From contig NZ_JAJDJU010000014.1 in the NCBI RefSeq assembly GCF_020567705.1, positions 22,619-86,618 on the forward strand: a stretch of 64,000 nucleotides of DNA, read 5' to 3'. The translations under genes were made by a program, and so were the position numbers. Of the stretch, positions 11,286 through 19,969 are shown in pieces (position 1 is the first letter of the stretch; the number at the start of each line of letters is the position of its first letter). Source of the DNA: Acidocella sp. KAb 2-4 (lineage in GTDB: Bacteria; Pseudomonadota; Alphaproteobacteria; Acetobacterales; Acetobacteraceae). A model generated the notes under the pieces. It was not told the DNA's origin. It saw nothing but the letters and a program-made list of their open reading frames with translations, and searched no databases.

Positions 11286-11605
11286 ATTTAAGTCGGCGGC
11301 TGCCACCCGACGAAAACCCGTCCCGTCAAATCCTCAATCGGTTGAAAGCATGCCCTGGCACGTCTCGTGACCGGGGTGATTTACATTGTCCAGCGCGTAA
11401 CTCGCCGGCCAAATTTAGATAAAATTTCGATGAAATGCGTGATTGATTGCTCGTGTCAAGATTCCGATTCGGAAGATTGCAAGCTCGCTGATCTGGTTTG
11501 TAAAAATGAATCCACCGCGCCGGGGACGCTCAGCAAACTCCCCCCCCCCGGCGGAAACCAGATTTCGGCAGTCAAAATATTTCAACGAACTCAAGCGGAG
11601 CAAAG
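11286..11605. other. luxR-luxI intergenic region
   Basis: 320 bp without a convincing gene. It contains the second lux-box candidate at 11454-11475 and, just after it, TTGCAA (11477-11482) with a 17-base gap to GTAAAA (11500-11505), a possible promoter for luxI and the transfer operon. A run of nine C lies near 11541-11549. Confidence 0.5.
11454..11475 (+). promoter_or_regulatory. lux-box candidate, copy 2, upstream of luxI
   Basis: Exact reverse complement of 10148-10169 with the internal palindrome TTCCGATTCGGAA (11462-11474). It ends 130 bases before the luxI ATG and abuts a -35-like TTGCAA. That is where LuxR-type activators usually bind. Confidence 0.65.
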
Positions 11606-12220
11606 ATGATCATAAATTTGAGCCGGGACGATAGGATCGAGCATCCGGCGTTATTTGACCAGATGTTTCAGTCCCGCGCAGCGGTCTTTCATGATCGCCT
11701 GGGTTGGGATGTCGTTGTTAAAGACGGTCGTGAAACGGATCGCTATGACGAGGAGGCGGATCCCGTCTATCTCCTCGCGGTTGATGGCGATCAGCGCGTG
11801 CACGGTTCGCTGCGGCTGCTTGCCACCACCGGGCCGACGATGCTGCAAGGCGAGTTTAAGCATTTCTTCGATGGTGACGTCGACGTGGCGGCACCCACGA
11901 TCTGGGAATGCACGCGATTTTGCGTGCCGCCTATTTTTGGCAGTTCCGCCCCGGATGTGGGTACAGTCTCCGCCGAATTACTGATCGGCTTGTGCGAGTT
12001 ATGCCTGGCGTCGGGCATTGAGTTCGTCGTTGGTGTTTATGAAACGTCGATGACCCGCATCTATGCGCGGATCGGCTGGAGCCCGGAACCGCTGGCGCGC
12101 GCACGTCCAGAGATTGGGAACATAACCGCCGGTATCTGGGAGGCTACTCCGGCAGCGCTTTCATCCATGCGTCAACGCCTGTCCGTTCGGACGAGCGGAC
12201 GCCGGGTTCTGGTGGCGTAG
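11606..12220 (+). CDS. LuxI-type acyl-homoserine-lactone synthase
   Basis: 204 residues with the full LuxI signature: R24, F28, W34, E43, D45, D48, R70, E101 and R104 (RAAVFHDRLGWDV; GRETDRYDEEAD; HGSLRLL; ECTRFCV). It makes an AHL from S-adenosylmethionine and an acyl-ACP. Its stop (TAG, 12218-12220) is directly followed by the ATG of the virB1-like gene, so the two are surely cotranscribed. This matches the traI-trb layout of rhizobial plasmids, but here it drives a VirB-type system. Confidence 0.96.
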   Translation: MIINLSRDDRIEHPALFDQMFQSRAAVFHDRLGWDVVVKDGRETDRYDEEADPVYLLAVDGDQRVHGSLRLLATTGPTMLQGEFKHFFDGDVDVAAPTIWECTRFCVPPIFGSSAPDVGTVSAELLIGLCELCLASGIEFVVGVYETSMTRIYARIGWSPEPLARARPEIGNITAGIWEATPAALSSMRQRLSVRTSGRRVLVA

Positions 12221-12973
12221 ATGGCCATGCGGCGGGCCAACTTTCGGAGATATCGGCTCACCGGTATGCTGGTGTGCCTGATCGCGGCAGGCCCGGCACC
12301 AGTCTTCGCTGCGACGTTATCGGATGCGGATTTTGCCGGTCTCGCGGCGCGTTGCGCGCCAGGGGTGCCGGTATGGGTTCTGCGCGGTGTTGCCCGCACG
12401 GAGAGCGATTTTCATCCATGGATGCTGCACGATAACAGTACCCATGCCAGTGCCAGCCCGGCGAGCTTCGCCGCCGCTGAGGCTCAGGCAGCCACTTGGA
12501 TGGCCAGAGGGCATTCTGTCGATCTGGGCTTGATGCAAATCAACAGCGCCAACCTGCCCGCGTTGGGAATGACCATAGGCGCGGCGCTTGATCCTTGCTC
12601 GTCATTGGCGGGCGGTGCGGAAGTGCTGCGAGCCGCTTACGGCACAGGCCCGGTTCCCACCAGGCAGCAGGCAGCTTTGCTCATGGCGTTGTCGATCTAC
12701 AATACCGGCTCACCACTCAAAGGGATCATGAACGGCTATGCGAGGCGCGTAATGCGCCATGCTGATGAGGCGGCGACGGCCCTATCCGTTCCGCCGCTGC
12801 CGCCTGCCATCGCCCCAGACATGCCACCCTCCTGGGATGTATCGGCCACCGGCAGTTACGCGAGGACACATGGCGCGCCCTGGCTGGTGCCGCTCGGGCT
12901 GGATGCGACGGCGCTAAAAATTGCTCTGGCCGATGAGGCTGCTTCCCCACCCCAAACGATGAGGTCGCCATGA
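12221..12973 (+). CDS. virB1: VirB1-like lytic transglycosylase
   Basis: 250 residues with a signal peptide (LTGMLVCLIAAGPAPVFA, about 14-31) and an SLT domain. The catalytic Glu is in VARTESDFHPWM (about residue 64), followed by DLGLMQINSANLP and the closing SIYNTGS. It opens the peptidoglycan for assembly of the type IV secretion channel. The start is immediately after the luxI stop; the end overlaps the VirB2 ATG by four bases. Confidence 0.92.
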   Translation: MAMRRANFRRYRLTGMLVCLIAAGPAPVFAATLSDADFAGLAARCAPGVPVWVLRGVARTESDFHPWMLHDNSTHASASPASFAAAEAQAATWMARGHSVDLGLMQINSANLPALGMTIGAALDPCSSLAGGAEVLRAAYGTGPVPTRQQAALLMALSIYNTGSPLKGIMNGYARRVMRHADEAATALSVPPLPPAIAPDMPPSWDVSATGSYARTHGAPWLVPLGLDATALKIALADEAASPPQTMRSP

Positions 12974-13332
12974 TGGACATGATCGCCCGGATGCTTCTTG
13001 CGCAGGCACGGATGTTTCGCCTGACCAGATTATGGCCCGTGGCTGCCCGAACGTGGCCCGTTACGCTGCTGGCGGTCATGCTTGGGCTTCCTGCGTTTGC
13101 CTACGCCCAGACTGTCTCAGGCGGGGCGAGCCCGCAGACGATGATCAATAATGTCTGCACCTTCATCCTGGGGCCGTTTGGTGAGACAATCGCCGTGCTC
13201 GGGATTATCGGCATCGGGTTTCTGTTCATGTTCGGCCGGGCGTCGCTCGGCGTGATCGCGGGCATCATCGGCGGCATCGTCATCATGTTTGGCGCTTCCT
13301 ATCTCGGCCAGACTTTGACCGGGGGCGGTTGA
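12970..13332 (+). CDS. virB2: VirB2-like conjugative pilin
   Basis: 120 residues. A long leader ends near FAYAQT, followed by a VirB2/TrbC core with two hydrophobic helices (IAVLGIIGIGFLFMFGRA and LGVIAGIIGGIVIMFGASYL). It is the main pilus subunit. ATGA overlap with virB1. Confidence 0.9.
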   Translation: MMDMIARMLLAQARMFRLTRLWPVAARTWPVTLLAVMLGLPAFAYAQTVSGGASPQTMINNVCTFILGPFGETIAVLGIIGIGFLFMFGRASLGVIAGIIGGIVIMFGASYLGQTLTGGG

Positions 13333-13333
13333 G

Positions 13334-13669
13334 ATGGAGCCCCTTGAAGCTGACACGCTATATCTCGCGGCGACGAGGCCCGCGATGTTCATGGGCGTGC
13401 CACTTAGTCTGGGGGCGATGCTGCTCATGCTGGCCGGGCTGATCGTCGTGATTTTCAAGAACCCGCTTTATTTGGTGGTCATGGCGCCGCTCTGGCTGGC
13501 GGCTCGGGAGTTGGTGGCGCGGGACTATAACGCCGTCGGTGTTGTGATGCTGTATCTGCGCACCGCAGGCCGGTCGGTGGACAGCAAGAGATGGGGCGGG
13601 GCCTCGGTGTCACCTGCACCGGTTCCTGGCCGCGCTCGTTACCGGGGTATGCGCGATGTGGGGGGATAG
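13334..13669 (+). CDS. virB3: VirB3-like inner-membrane protein
   Basis: 111 residues with the VirB3 pattern: an N-terminal LAATRPAMFMGVPL, then two hydrophobic stretches (LGAMLLMLAGLIVVIF, PLYLVVMAPLWLAAREL) and ARDYNAVGVVMLYL. It overlaps virB4 by 14 bases; the last 25 residues are low-complexity. Confidence 0.88.
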   Translation: MEPLEADTLYLAATRPAMFMGVPLSLGAMLLMLAGLIVVIFKNPLYLVVMAPLWLAARELVARDYNAVGVVMLYLRTAGRSVDSKRWGGASVSPAPVPGRARYRGMRDVGG

Positions 13670-16046
13670 CGCCCGCGCGGAGCGCGCCGCCACGCAATAT
13701 TTGCCCTATATCGGACATATCGGGCCGCAGACCGTGCTGCTGGAAAGCGGGGCGCTGCTGGCGATGGGGCATGTTGAGGGCCAGGCGTTCGAGCTGGCCG
13801 ATCATGCGCTGCGCAATGCAAGACTGCGGCTACTGAACACGACCTACCGCAATCTCGCCGACGACAATGTCACCATCCATACGCATCTCATCCGCCATGC
13901 CGATCTGGGGGCAGCACCCACCCGCTGCTTCAGCTCCGGCTTTGCCCACGCGCTGGACGCCGCATACCGCGACGAGGTGTTGGCGGGTCGGCTGTACCGG
14001 AACGATTATTTTATCAGCCTGCTGATCTCGCCGCGCAGCCCGCTTGGCTCGGGCATGGCCAGAAGGTGGGCGCGGCTTGGGCGTAACCCCCCGGAAGCAG
14101 CTGATGGGCTGGCGCGAGAGTTAGAGGACCAATGGCTTGTTTTGGCCAATGGGCTGGAAGGGTTCAGAGTCAGGCGACTTGGTGTGTATGAGCGGGATGG
14201 GATCGCCTTCTCGGAAATCGCCGAGGCGTTGCGCCTGATTATCACCGGCAGGCCGCTGCCGGTGCCGGTTGTTTCCGGGCATCTGGGTGATTCGATTTAC
14301 ACTGATCGCGTTATTTGCGGGCGGCGGGGGATAGAGATCCGCGCGCCGGATAAGAGCTTGTTCGGGACGATATTCTCCTTTCGGGAGTATCCGGCAAAAA
14401 CCCGGCCTGGGATTTTGAACACGCTGCTTTCGGTGCCGTTCCCCATCGTGCTGGCGCAATCCTTCGCCTTTGTTACCCGTGCCCAGGCGCAGGATAGGCT
14501 GTCTTTGAAATCCGCCCAGATGCTGGGCGCGCAGGACAAGGCGGTGAGCCAGATCGCCGGGTTGGAGGAAGCGGCGGATGCCCTGGCCTCCAATGAATTT
14601 GTTATGGGCGCGCATCACCTCTCGCTGGCGGTCTATGGAGATTCGCTGGCGGCGGTAGAGGAGCACGCGGGGCGGGCGCGCGGGCGGTTGGCCGATGCCG
14701 GGGCGGTGGTGGTCGAGGAGCGGCTGGGGCTGGAGGCGGCCTTTTGGTCGCAACTCCCGGGTAATCTGGAATGGCGCACGCGGCCCGGGGCAATCAATTC
14801 CCGCAATTTTGCTGGGCTGTCGAGCTTTGATAATTTCCCAGCAGGAGAAGAGCGCGGACATTGGGGTGCTGCTATCGCGCGCTTCCGCACGGATGGTGGC
14901 ACAGCCTATGACTACGTGCCGCATGTTGCCGATGTTGCGATGACGATCATCTTCGGTCCCATAGGCTCGGGCAAGACCGCGCTGCTGATGTTCCTGTTGG
15001 CGATGTTCGAGCAGGCGATGGTGGAGGAAAATACCCCATCGGGCCGGGCTGGCTCGGTGGTGTTTTTCGATAAGGACCGGGGTGGGGAATTGCTGGTGCG
15101 CGCCACGGGCGGCACTTATCTGGAATTGCGCCGTGGTGAGGTGTCGGGGTTGGCACCGCTGCGTGGGCTGAAAGATACCGAAGCGGACCGGGATTTTCTG
15201 CGGGGTTGGCTGATCGCGTTAGTGCAAAGTGATGGCAAGGGCGGGCTAAATCCGGAGGAAGAGAAGCGCCTGGAGCGTGCGATCGCCCGGCAGATGAGCA
15301 TGCCGGAAAATCTGCGTTCGCTGGCTGGTTTGCGGGAATTTCTCGGTCATGCCGACCCGATGGGGCTGGGTCCTCGCCTCGAGAAATGGTGCCGGGGTAA
15401 TGCGCTGGGCTGGGCGTTCGATGGGGAGCACGACGAGGTGCGGCTCGATGGCGCGATCACCGGCGTCGATATGACCCAACTGCTCGAACATGACGAGGTC
15501 TGCGCGCCGGCGGGGGCTTATCTGCTCTATCGTGTGACACAAATCCTCGATGGGCGGCGCGTCGTGCTGAGTATCGATGAATTCCGCTTCTACCTTAAAA
15601 ACCCGCAATTCGCGGCGGTGGTTGATAATCTTTTGTTGACGGTGCGCAAGAGCAATGGCGCGGTGTTTCTGGCGTTGCAGATGCCCGAGCATATTCTGGA
15701 GAGCCCGCTGGGGCCGTCGATCGTGGCGCAATGTCAGACCAAGATCATGTTCCCGTCGCCGACGGCGGACCGCGCGGTTTATATTGACGGCCTCAAATGC
15801 ACTGAAGGAGAATATCGCGCGGTGCGCGAAGAGATGGCGGTCGGTAAGCGCCGCTTCCTGCTCAAGCGCGAGCAAGCCAGCGTTATTTGTGAATTCGATC
15901 TCGGCCAGATGCGCGATTATGTCGCTATACTTTCCGGCCGGACGAATACCGTGCGCTTTGCAGAAAAACTGCGCCGCGAGCTGGGCGATGAGCCAGACAA
16001 ATGGCTGTCGGAATTTTTGAGATCCTACCATGACGCCAAGGACTGA
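13656..16046 (+). CDS. virB4: VirB4 ATPase of the type IV secretion system
   Basis: 796 residues, usual length. The N-terminal CagE/VirB4 domain is followed by Walker A GPIGSGKTA near residue 434, Walker B-like VVLSIDEFRFYL and a VFLALQMPEHILES arginine/glutamine-finger region. It energises pilus assembly and substrate translocation at the inner membrane. It is the largest of the core operon genes. Confidence 0.96.
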   Translation: MWGDSARAERAATQYLPYIGHIGPQTVLLESGALLAMGHVEGQAFELADHALRNARLRLLNTTYRNLADDNVTIHTHLIRHADLGAAPTRCFSSGFAHALDAAYRDEVLAGRLYRNDYFISLLISPRSPLGSGMARRWARLGRNPPEAADGLARELEDQWLVLANGLEGFRVRRLGVYERDGIAFSEIAEALRLIITGRPLPVPVVSGHLGDSIYTDRVICGRRGIEIRAPDKSLFGTIFSFREYPAKTRPGILNTLLSVPFPIVLAQSFAFVTRAQAQDRLSLKSAQMLGAQDKAVSQIAGLEEAADALASNEFVMGAHHLSLAVYGDSLAAVEEHAGRARGRLADAGAVVVEERLGLEAAFWSQLPGNLEWRTRPGAINSRNFAGLSSFDNFPAGEERGHWGAAIARFRTDGGTAYDYVPHVADVAMTIIFGPIGSGKTALLMFLLAMFEQAMVEENTPSGRAGSVVFFDKDRGGELLVRATGGTYLELRRGEVSGLAPLRGLKDTEADRDFLRGWLIALVQSDGKGGLNPEEEKRLERAIARQMSMPENLRSLAGLREFLGHADPMGLGPRLEKWCRGNALGWAFDGEHDEVRLDGAITGVDMTQLLEHDEVCAPAGAYLLYRVTQILDGRRVVLSIDEFRFYLKNPQFAAVVDNLLLTVRKSNGAVFLALQMPEHILESPLGPSIVAQCQTKIMFPSPTADRAVYIDGLKCTEGEYRAVREEMAVGKRRFLLKREQASVICEFDLGQMRDYVAILSGRTNTVRFAEKLRRELGDEPDKWLSEFLRSYHDAKD

Positions 16047-16058
16047 CAGGAGGATGAA

Positions 16059-16781
16059 TTGAATCCGAATAGACTTGCATATGCAGTTGTGATCGCGGGA
16101 GTGATGCTGAGCCTCGGGTTGGCGCCAAAGGCCGCCGCGCAAATGGCGGTGATCGACAGCGCCAATCTGGGACAGAACATCCAGACCGCGGCGCAATCGG
16201 TCATCGCGGTGGAGCAGCTCAAGGCGCAATTGTCGCAGCTTGAGCAGACCTATCAGATGTTCACCAACCCCACTAATGTCATGGGCATGGCGGCTGGAAT
16301 GGAGAACCAGTCGATCGAAAACCCGATGCCCATGGCGAACGCGATGGCGGGGCTGGTCGGAGGAACAACCGCGCCGTCCGGTGCGGCCGCAAGTTATTAT
16401 AACCAGAACCATGTTTATGCACCAACGGATGGTTCGGCCGCGAGTGCGCAGTTGAACGCCAATGGCAATGCCATCGCAAATATCGAAGGCATTGCATCGA
16501 CGAATCTCGCCGCGATTCAACAGCGTATGCAGGATTTACCGAATCTGGAATCGGATTTGAACGCCGCTACCTCGATCACCCAGGTCGATGCGATCAATGG
16601 CCGCATCGCGGCGGAATCGCAATTCGTGCAGGCGCAGCAGGCGCAGGCACAGAACCTTCAGGTGCTGGCGAGCGAGCAGGCGTCGTCGCAGCAACAGCAG
16701 CAGCAAGAGCATTTCGATCAGGATCAGACCAACCTTGTGAGCGAATTACAATCCGATGCGGCTACTAATGGAGGTCAATGA
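16059..16781 (+). CDS. virB5: VirB5/TrbJ-like minor pilin
   Basis: 240 residues with a signal peptide (VVIAGVMLSLGLAPKAAAQ) and a largely helical, Gln/Ala-rich body typical of VirB5/TrbJ: AVEQLKAQLSQLEQTYQMFTNP and a C-terminal poly-Gln coil. The start is TTG at 16059 with AGGAGG at 16048-16053; the ATG at 16054 leads to a stop at once. The protein is expected at the pilus tip. Confidence 0.82.
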   Translation: MNPNRLAYAVVIAGVMLSLGLAPKAAAQMAVIDSANLGQNIQTAAQSVIAVEQLKAQLSQLEQTYQMFTNPTNVMGMAAGMENQSIENPMPMANAMAGLVGGTTAPSGAAASYYNQNHVYAPTDGSAASAQLNANGNAIANIEGIASTNLAAIQQRMQDLPNLESDLNAATSITQVDAINGRIAAESQFVQAQQAQAQNLQVLASEQASSQQQQQQEHFDQDQTNLVSELQSDAATNGGQ

Positions 16782-17131
16782 TGATTTATCCATCCAGATT
16801 GCAGATCATAATTGGCCTGGCCGTTATTATTGCCGGGACTGGCGTGATTGTTGGTATTGATTTTAACATGCGCTCGTCCAGAAATGCGGCACCGAGCCAG
16901 GCGGGTATATCTGCGCCCGCTGCCACAGTGCACACGGCCAGCTGGTATGTTGCCAATCCCGCCATCGCCAAAAGGGATGAGGCGCGGTGTGGCGACAACG
17001 CCGCTTCAATATCGCAGGCGGCCTGTCAAAATGTTGAATCGGCCGAAGAACAATTGCTTGCCGATGAGATGCATCAGGCTGCCATATCGAATAGCGCCAA
17101 CACTAATCCAAACGCCGCTGCGGCACCATGA
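16778..17131 (+). CDS. EexN/TrbK-like entry-exclusion protein candidate
   Basis: 117 residues: an N-terminal membrane segment (IIIGLAVIIAGTGVIVGI), then ASWYVANPAIAKRDEARCGDNAASISQAACQNVESAEEQ. The YxxNPxxxxxxxxxC...C..A pattern is the mark of EexN/TrbK-type exclusion proteins, which block redundant transfer between donors. It lies between virB5 and virB6, where such genes usually sit. No lipobox; it is probably anchored by the N-terminal helix. Confidence 0.7.
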   Translation: MMIYPSRLQIIIGLAVIIAGTGVIVGIDFNMRSSRNAAPSQAGISAPAATVHTASWYVANPAIAKRDEARCGDNAASISQAACQNVESAEEQLLADEMHQAAISNSANTNPNAAAAP

Positions 17132-17139
17132 GGTAAAAA

Positions 17140-18057
17140 ATGGCCAGCGCTGACAATTATGCGCCGTTTTACACTTTTGATCAGATTATCCAGGCGCCGT
17201 TTACCAGCAGCCTGGAGACAACAGTCAATGCGGCAATGTCAGCTGTGCAGGGGCCGCTGACCGCACTGGTTGTGCTGTGGATCATAGTCACGGGCATTCT
17301 GGTTATGCGCGGCGACGTCGGAGTTCGCCAGGGGGTCAGCAGGATTATTACCGTCAGTCTGGTCATGGCAATTTTGATGTCCACGACACTCTACGACCAA
17401 TATATCGTGAGCTTCTTCACGGCGGGCTTGCCGAATTATTTTGCTTCGTCATTCCTGGGGGTGACCGGAACAGCACCGGCAGCGCATCAGTTTGACGCGC
17501 TTTGGAATTCCGCATCAGAAGTTTTTGCGATTGCCGAAAATCATATGAATTTCCTCAACGTACTTTATTCAGTTCAGCTGGCAATTTTGCAGAGCCTTAT
17601 GGTGTTTCCCATTGGTCTGGTGTTCTTGATCTACGAATCGACAAGGATTTTGACGGATATTGTTGTGTGCCTGGGGCCGTTTGTTCTCTCGGGATATTTA
17701 TTCAGCGCAACACGTGGCGTGGCTGACCGATTTATCGGCAAGTTGATCGGTTTGATGATTTTGACGTTGTTGGTTGATATTGTGCTTGCGATTATCATCA
17801 ATGGCTTCGTCACCTACGTGAACAGCACGTTGGGAAATGTCGCGACGGCATCTAAGCCGGAAGCCATTTTGATTTGTACCCAGCTCGTCATCTTTCTGGC
17901 GATTGGTAGCTTGATCACCTGCTTCTTGCCCGGGATCGCCGCTTATATCGGCGGCGGAATTTCCGTCAGCCCGCTCGCCATGGCCGCCTCGGCAACGCAA
18001 GCGGGGCGTATCGTTCAATCTTCACGTGGTAAATCAAACACAGGATTGGTCCGATGA
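17140..18057 (+). CDS. virB6: VirB6/TrbL-like polytopic channel protein
   Basis: 305 residues with at least five hydrophobic segments, including ALVVLWIIVTGILVMRGDVG, LMVFPIGLVFLIY and LLVDIVLAIIINGFV. The VLWIIVTGILVMRG start of the first helix pair is characteristic. It forms part of the inner-membrane translocation channel. Confidence 0.9.
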   Translation: MASADNYAPFYTFDQIIQAPFTSSLETTVNAAMSAVQGPLTALVVLWIIVTGILVMRGDVGVRQGVSRIITVSLVMAILMSTTLYDQYIVSFFTAGLPNYFASSFLGVTGTAPAAHQFDALWNSASEVFAIAENHMNFLNVLYSVQLAILQSLMVFPIGLVFLIYESTRILTDIVVCLGPFVLSGYLFSATRGVADRFIGKLIGLMILTLLVDIVLAIIINGFVTYVNSTLGNVATASKPEAILICTQLVIFLAIGSLITCFLPGIAAYIGGGISVSPLAMAASATQAGRIVQSSRGKSNTGLVR

Positions 18058-18347
18058 TCAGCAATGCTCGTCTTGTTCCATATTTTGCCGAGGGTGCAAG
18101 TTGCGCCTTTTGGGGGTGGATTCTCTACCGGCGGTTCGTGTCATCCAAACCGCTTCCAGGTATTTTGGGATTCGCTGGCAAATTCATCAAATTTTGTCTT
18201 ATTCTCATCACCTTCGGGCTTCTCGCTGGGTGTTCCAATCCTGATCATCTTGCCGTGGCGTCCGGTCCGATCTTCGCGCTGAATGCGGGGCATTGGCAGC
18301 CGACACCGCAGGATCTGGCCGCCCCTCCCAAGGTTGCGGACCGGTAG
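18054..18347 (+). CDS. virB7: VirB7-like lipoprotein
   Basis: The ATG at 18054 overlaps the virB6 stop as ATGA and gives 97 residues with a lipobox GLLAGC (C60). That leader is long; a GTG at 18138 would give a normal signal peptide and a 69-residue preprotein, closer to VirB7 size. The mature part is about 38 residues (SNPDHLAVASGPIF). VirB7 anchors VirB9 in the outer-membrane core complex. Confidence 0.75.
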   Translation: MISNARLVPYFAEGASCAFWGWILYRRFVSSKPLPGILGFAGKFIKFCLILITFGLLAGCSNPDHLAVASGPIFALNAGHWQPTPQDLAAPPKVADR

Positions 18348-18350
18348 GGC

Positions 18351-19046
18351 GTGATGGATCAGAATTCCGGCGCATTCCCGCTCGCGCCCGCCATGCTGGA
18401 TAAGCATTACAACGAGGTTTTGTCGTTTCAGGAAGCGCGGGCGCGCTCGGCCCGGCTGCTCTCCAAGGGCGCGTTGGTGGCGTTCGGCCTCTCCATGCTC
18501 GCCAATCTGGGGCTGGCATGGGCGGTGGCCTCGATGTTGCCACTGACCAAATTGGTGCCGGTGTATTTTCTCATCCGCCCGGATGGCACGATCGATAATT
18601 CAGTCGCGCTTTCAACCTTGCCGGCCTCCACGCATCAAGCGGTGATCCGCGCGGCCCTCTGGCAATATGTGCAGATGCGCGAAGGTTATTCCTACGATAC
18701 CGCACGGTATCGGTATGACATCGTCTCCGGCATGTCGGATGCCGCGACAAAAGCCGCCTATCAGGCGTGGTTCAATTATCCAAACCCGCAATCGCCGCAG
18801 GTGACCATCGGCAAGAATGGCGTCGTGACCGTGGAGCCGATTTCGGTGGCGCTGATCGGTCCTGGCGTGGCGCAAGTTCGCTACCAACGGATCTTTGAGG
18901 CGGGCATGAATACCGCAGTTACCACCACCTGGACTGCGACGGAGCAATTCGAGCAGGTCGATACCATGCCTGATGCCGAACGGCTGGACGATCCTGGAGG
19001 CATCATCATTACCAGCTATCAAGATGAAGAGGATACAGCGCCATGA
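18351..19046 (+). CDS. virB8: VirB8-like assembly protein
   Basis: 231 residues: a cytoplasmic N-terminus, one membrane helix (LVAFGLSMLANLGLAWAVASML) and a periplasmic VirB8 domain with VQMREGYSYDTARYRYDIVSGMSD and VAQVRYQRIF. It nucleates the inner-membrane complex. Start is GTG 18351 or the adjacent ATG 18354. Confidence 0.94.
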   Translation: MMDQNSGAFPLAPAMLDKHYNEVLSFQEARARSARLLSKGALVAFGLSMLANLGLAWAVASMLPLTKLVPVYFLIRPDGTIDNSVALSTLPASTHQAVIRAALWQYVQMREGYSYDTARYRYDIVSGMSDAATKAAYQAWFNYPNPQSPQVTIGKNGVVTVEPISVALIGPGVAQVRYQRIFEAGMNTAVTTTWTATEQFEQVDTMPDAERLDDPGGIIITSYQDEEDTAP

Positions 19047-19969
19047 GACGAGCTTTTGCGTTGGTGCTCGTGATTGGTGTGACAAGTATGGTGATGGCGC
19101 GCGGCGCCAATGCTGATCAGACGCCGAATGCGGGCCATTATGACAGCCGAATGCGCTATGTCGCCTACAACCCGGGCCAGGTTGTGCATCTATCGACGAT
19201 CATCGGCGCGACGATGGTGGTGAGCTTCGCGCCGGGTGAGATGGTGACCTCGGTGGCGGAGACCGATAGTTTGCATCTAGCGGCGGTGCCGAAGGGCAAT
19301 TACCTGTTCCTCAAGCCCAGTGCAGCGCTCACCTTGCAGCCGATTATCGTGCTCACCCAGCGCCCGAATGGCACGCTGCGGCGCTATGTTTTTGAGATCG
19401 AGACCGTGAATGCCCCGAGCACGGCAGATGGGGCGGCGGGTGTGTTCTACTCGGTGCAGTTCACCTATCCGGCGGATGCGGCTAAAGCGGCGGCGGAGCG
19501 CGCGGCTGCCGATGCCAAAAAGGTGGCGGCGCTCAACAGGCTGGCTTTGGCGCGGGCGACACAAACCGCCGCACAGTCGGCATTTCAGAATGAGCAGAGC
19601 AACCCTTATGCCGGGCCGCGCAATTACAAATACGTCGCACGTGGAGACCGCTCGCTGGCACCCTTAGCAGTCTGGGATAATGGCTATTCCACGCTACTGC
19701 AATTTGCAGGCAACGCGCGCATCCCCTCGATCTTCGTGATTGACCCGGATGGGAAGGAGGCAACGGCCAGCTATGCCGTCAATGGCGATATCGTGCAGCT
19801 CGACCAGACCGCACGGGAATGGCGCCTGCGCGATGGCGGCACGGTGCTGGATATTTATAACGTCGGTTACCAGTCGGTGGGTGGCAATCCGGAGACGGGT
19901 ACGACCAGCCCGGATGTGTCGCGGGTCGTTGTGCCGCCCGGTAACAACCTGCCGGGAGCCACGCCATGA
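19043..19969 (+). CDS. virB9: VirB9-like outer-membrane core protein
   Basis: 308 residues with a signal peptide (FALVLVIGVTSMVMARGANA). The N-terminal VirB9 domain (DSRMRYVAYNPGQVVHLSTIIGA) and the C-terminal domain (PLAVWDNGYSTLLQFAGNARIPSIFVID...VNGDIVQLDQTAREWRLRDG) are both present. Overlaps virB8 by ATGA. Confidence 0.95.
   Translation: MRRAFALVLVIGVTSMVMARGANADQTPNAGHYDSRMRYVAYNPGQVVHLSTIIGATMVVSFAPGEMVTSVAETDSLHLAAVPKGNYLFLKPSAALTLQPIIVLTQRPNGTLRRYVFEIETVNAPSTADGAAGVFYSVQFTYPADAAKAAAERAAADAKKVAALNRLALARATQTAAQSAFQNEQSNPYAGPRNYKYVARGDRSLAPLAVWDNGYSTLLQFAGNARIPSIFVIDPDGKEATASYAVNGDIVQLDQTAREWRLRDGGTVLDIYNVGYQSVGGNPETGTTSPDVSRVVVPPGNNLPGATP

Noticed and set aside
11367..11609. 80-codon frame between luxR and luxI
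   Set aside because: Contains the lux-box candidate and a C homopolymer; no family resemblance.
15246..16520. 424-codon minus-strand open frame
   Set aside because: Antisense to virB4 and virB5, whose motifs are clear; high-GC genes commonly leave such open frames.
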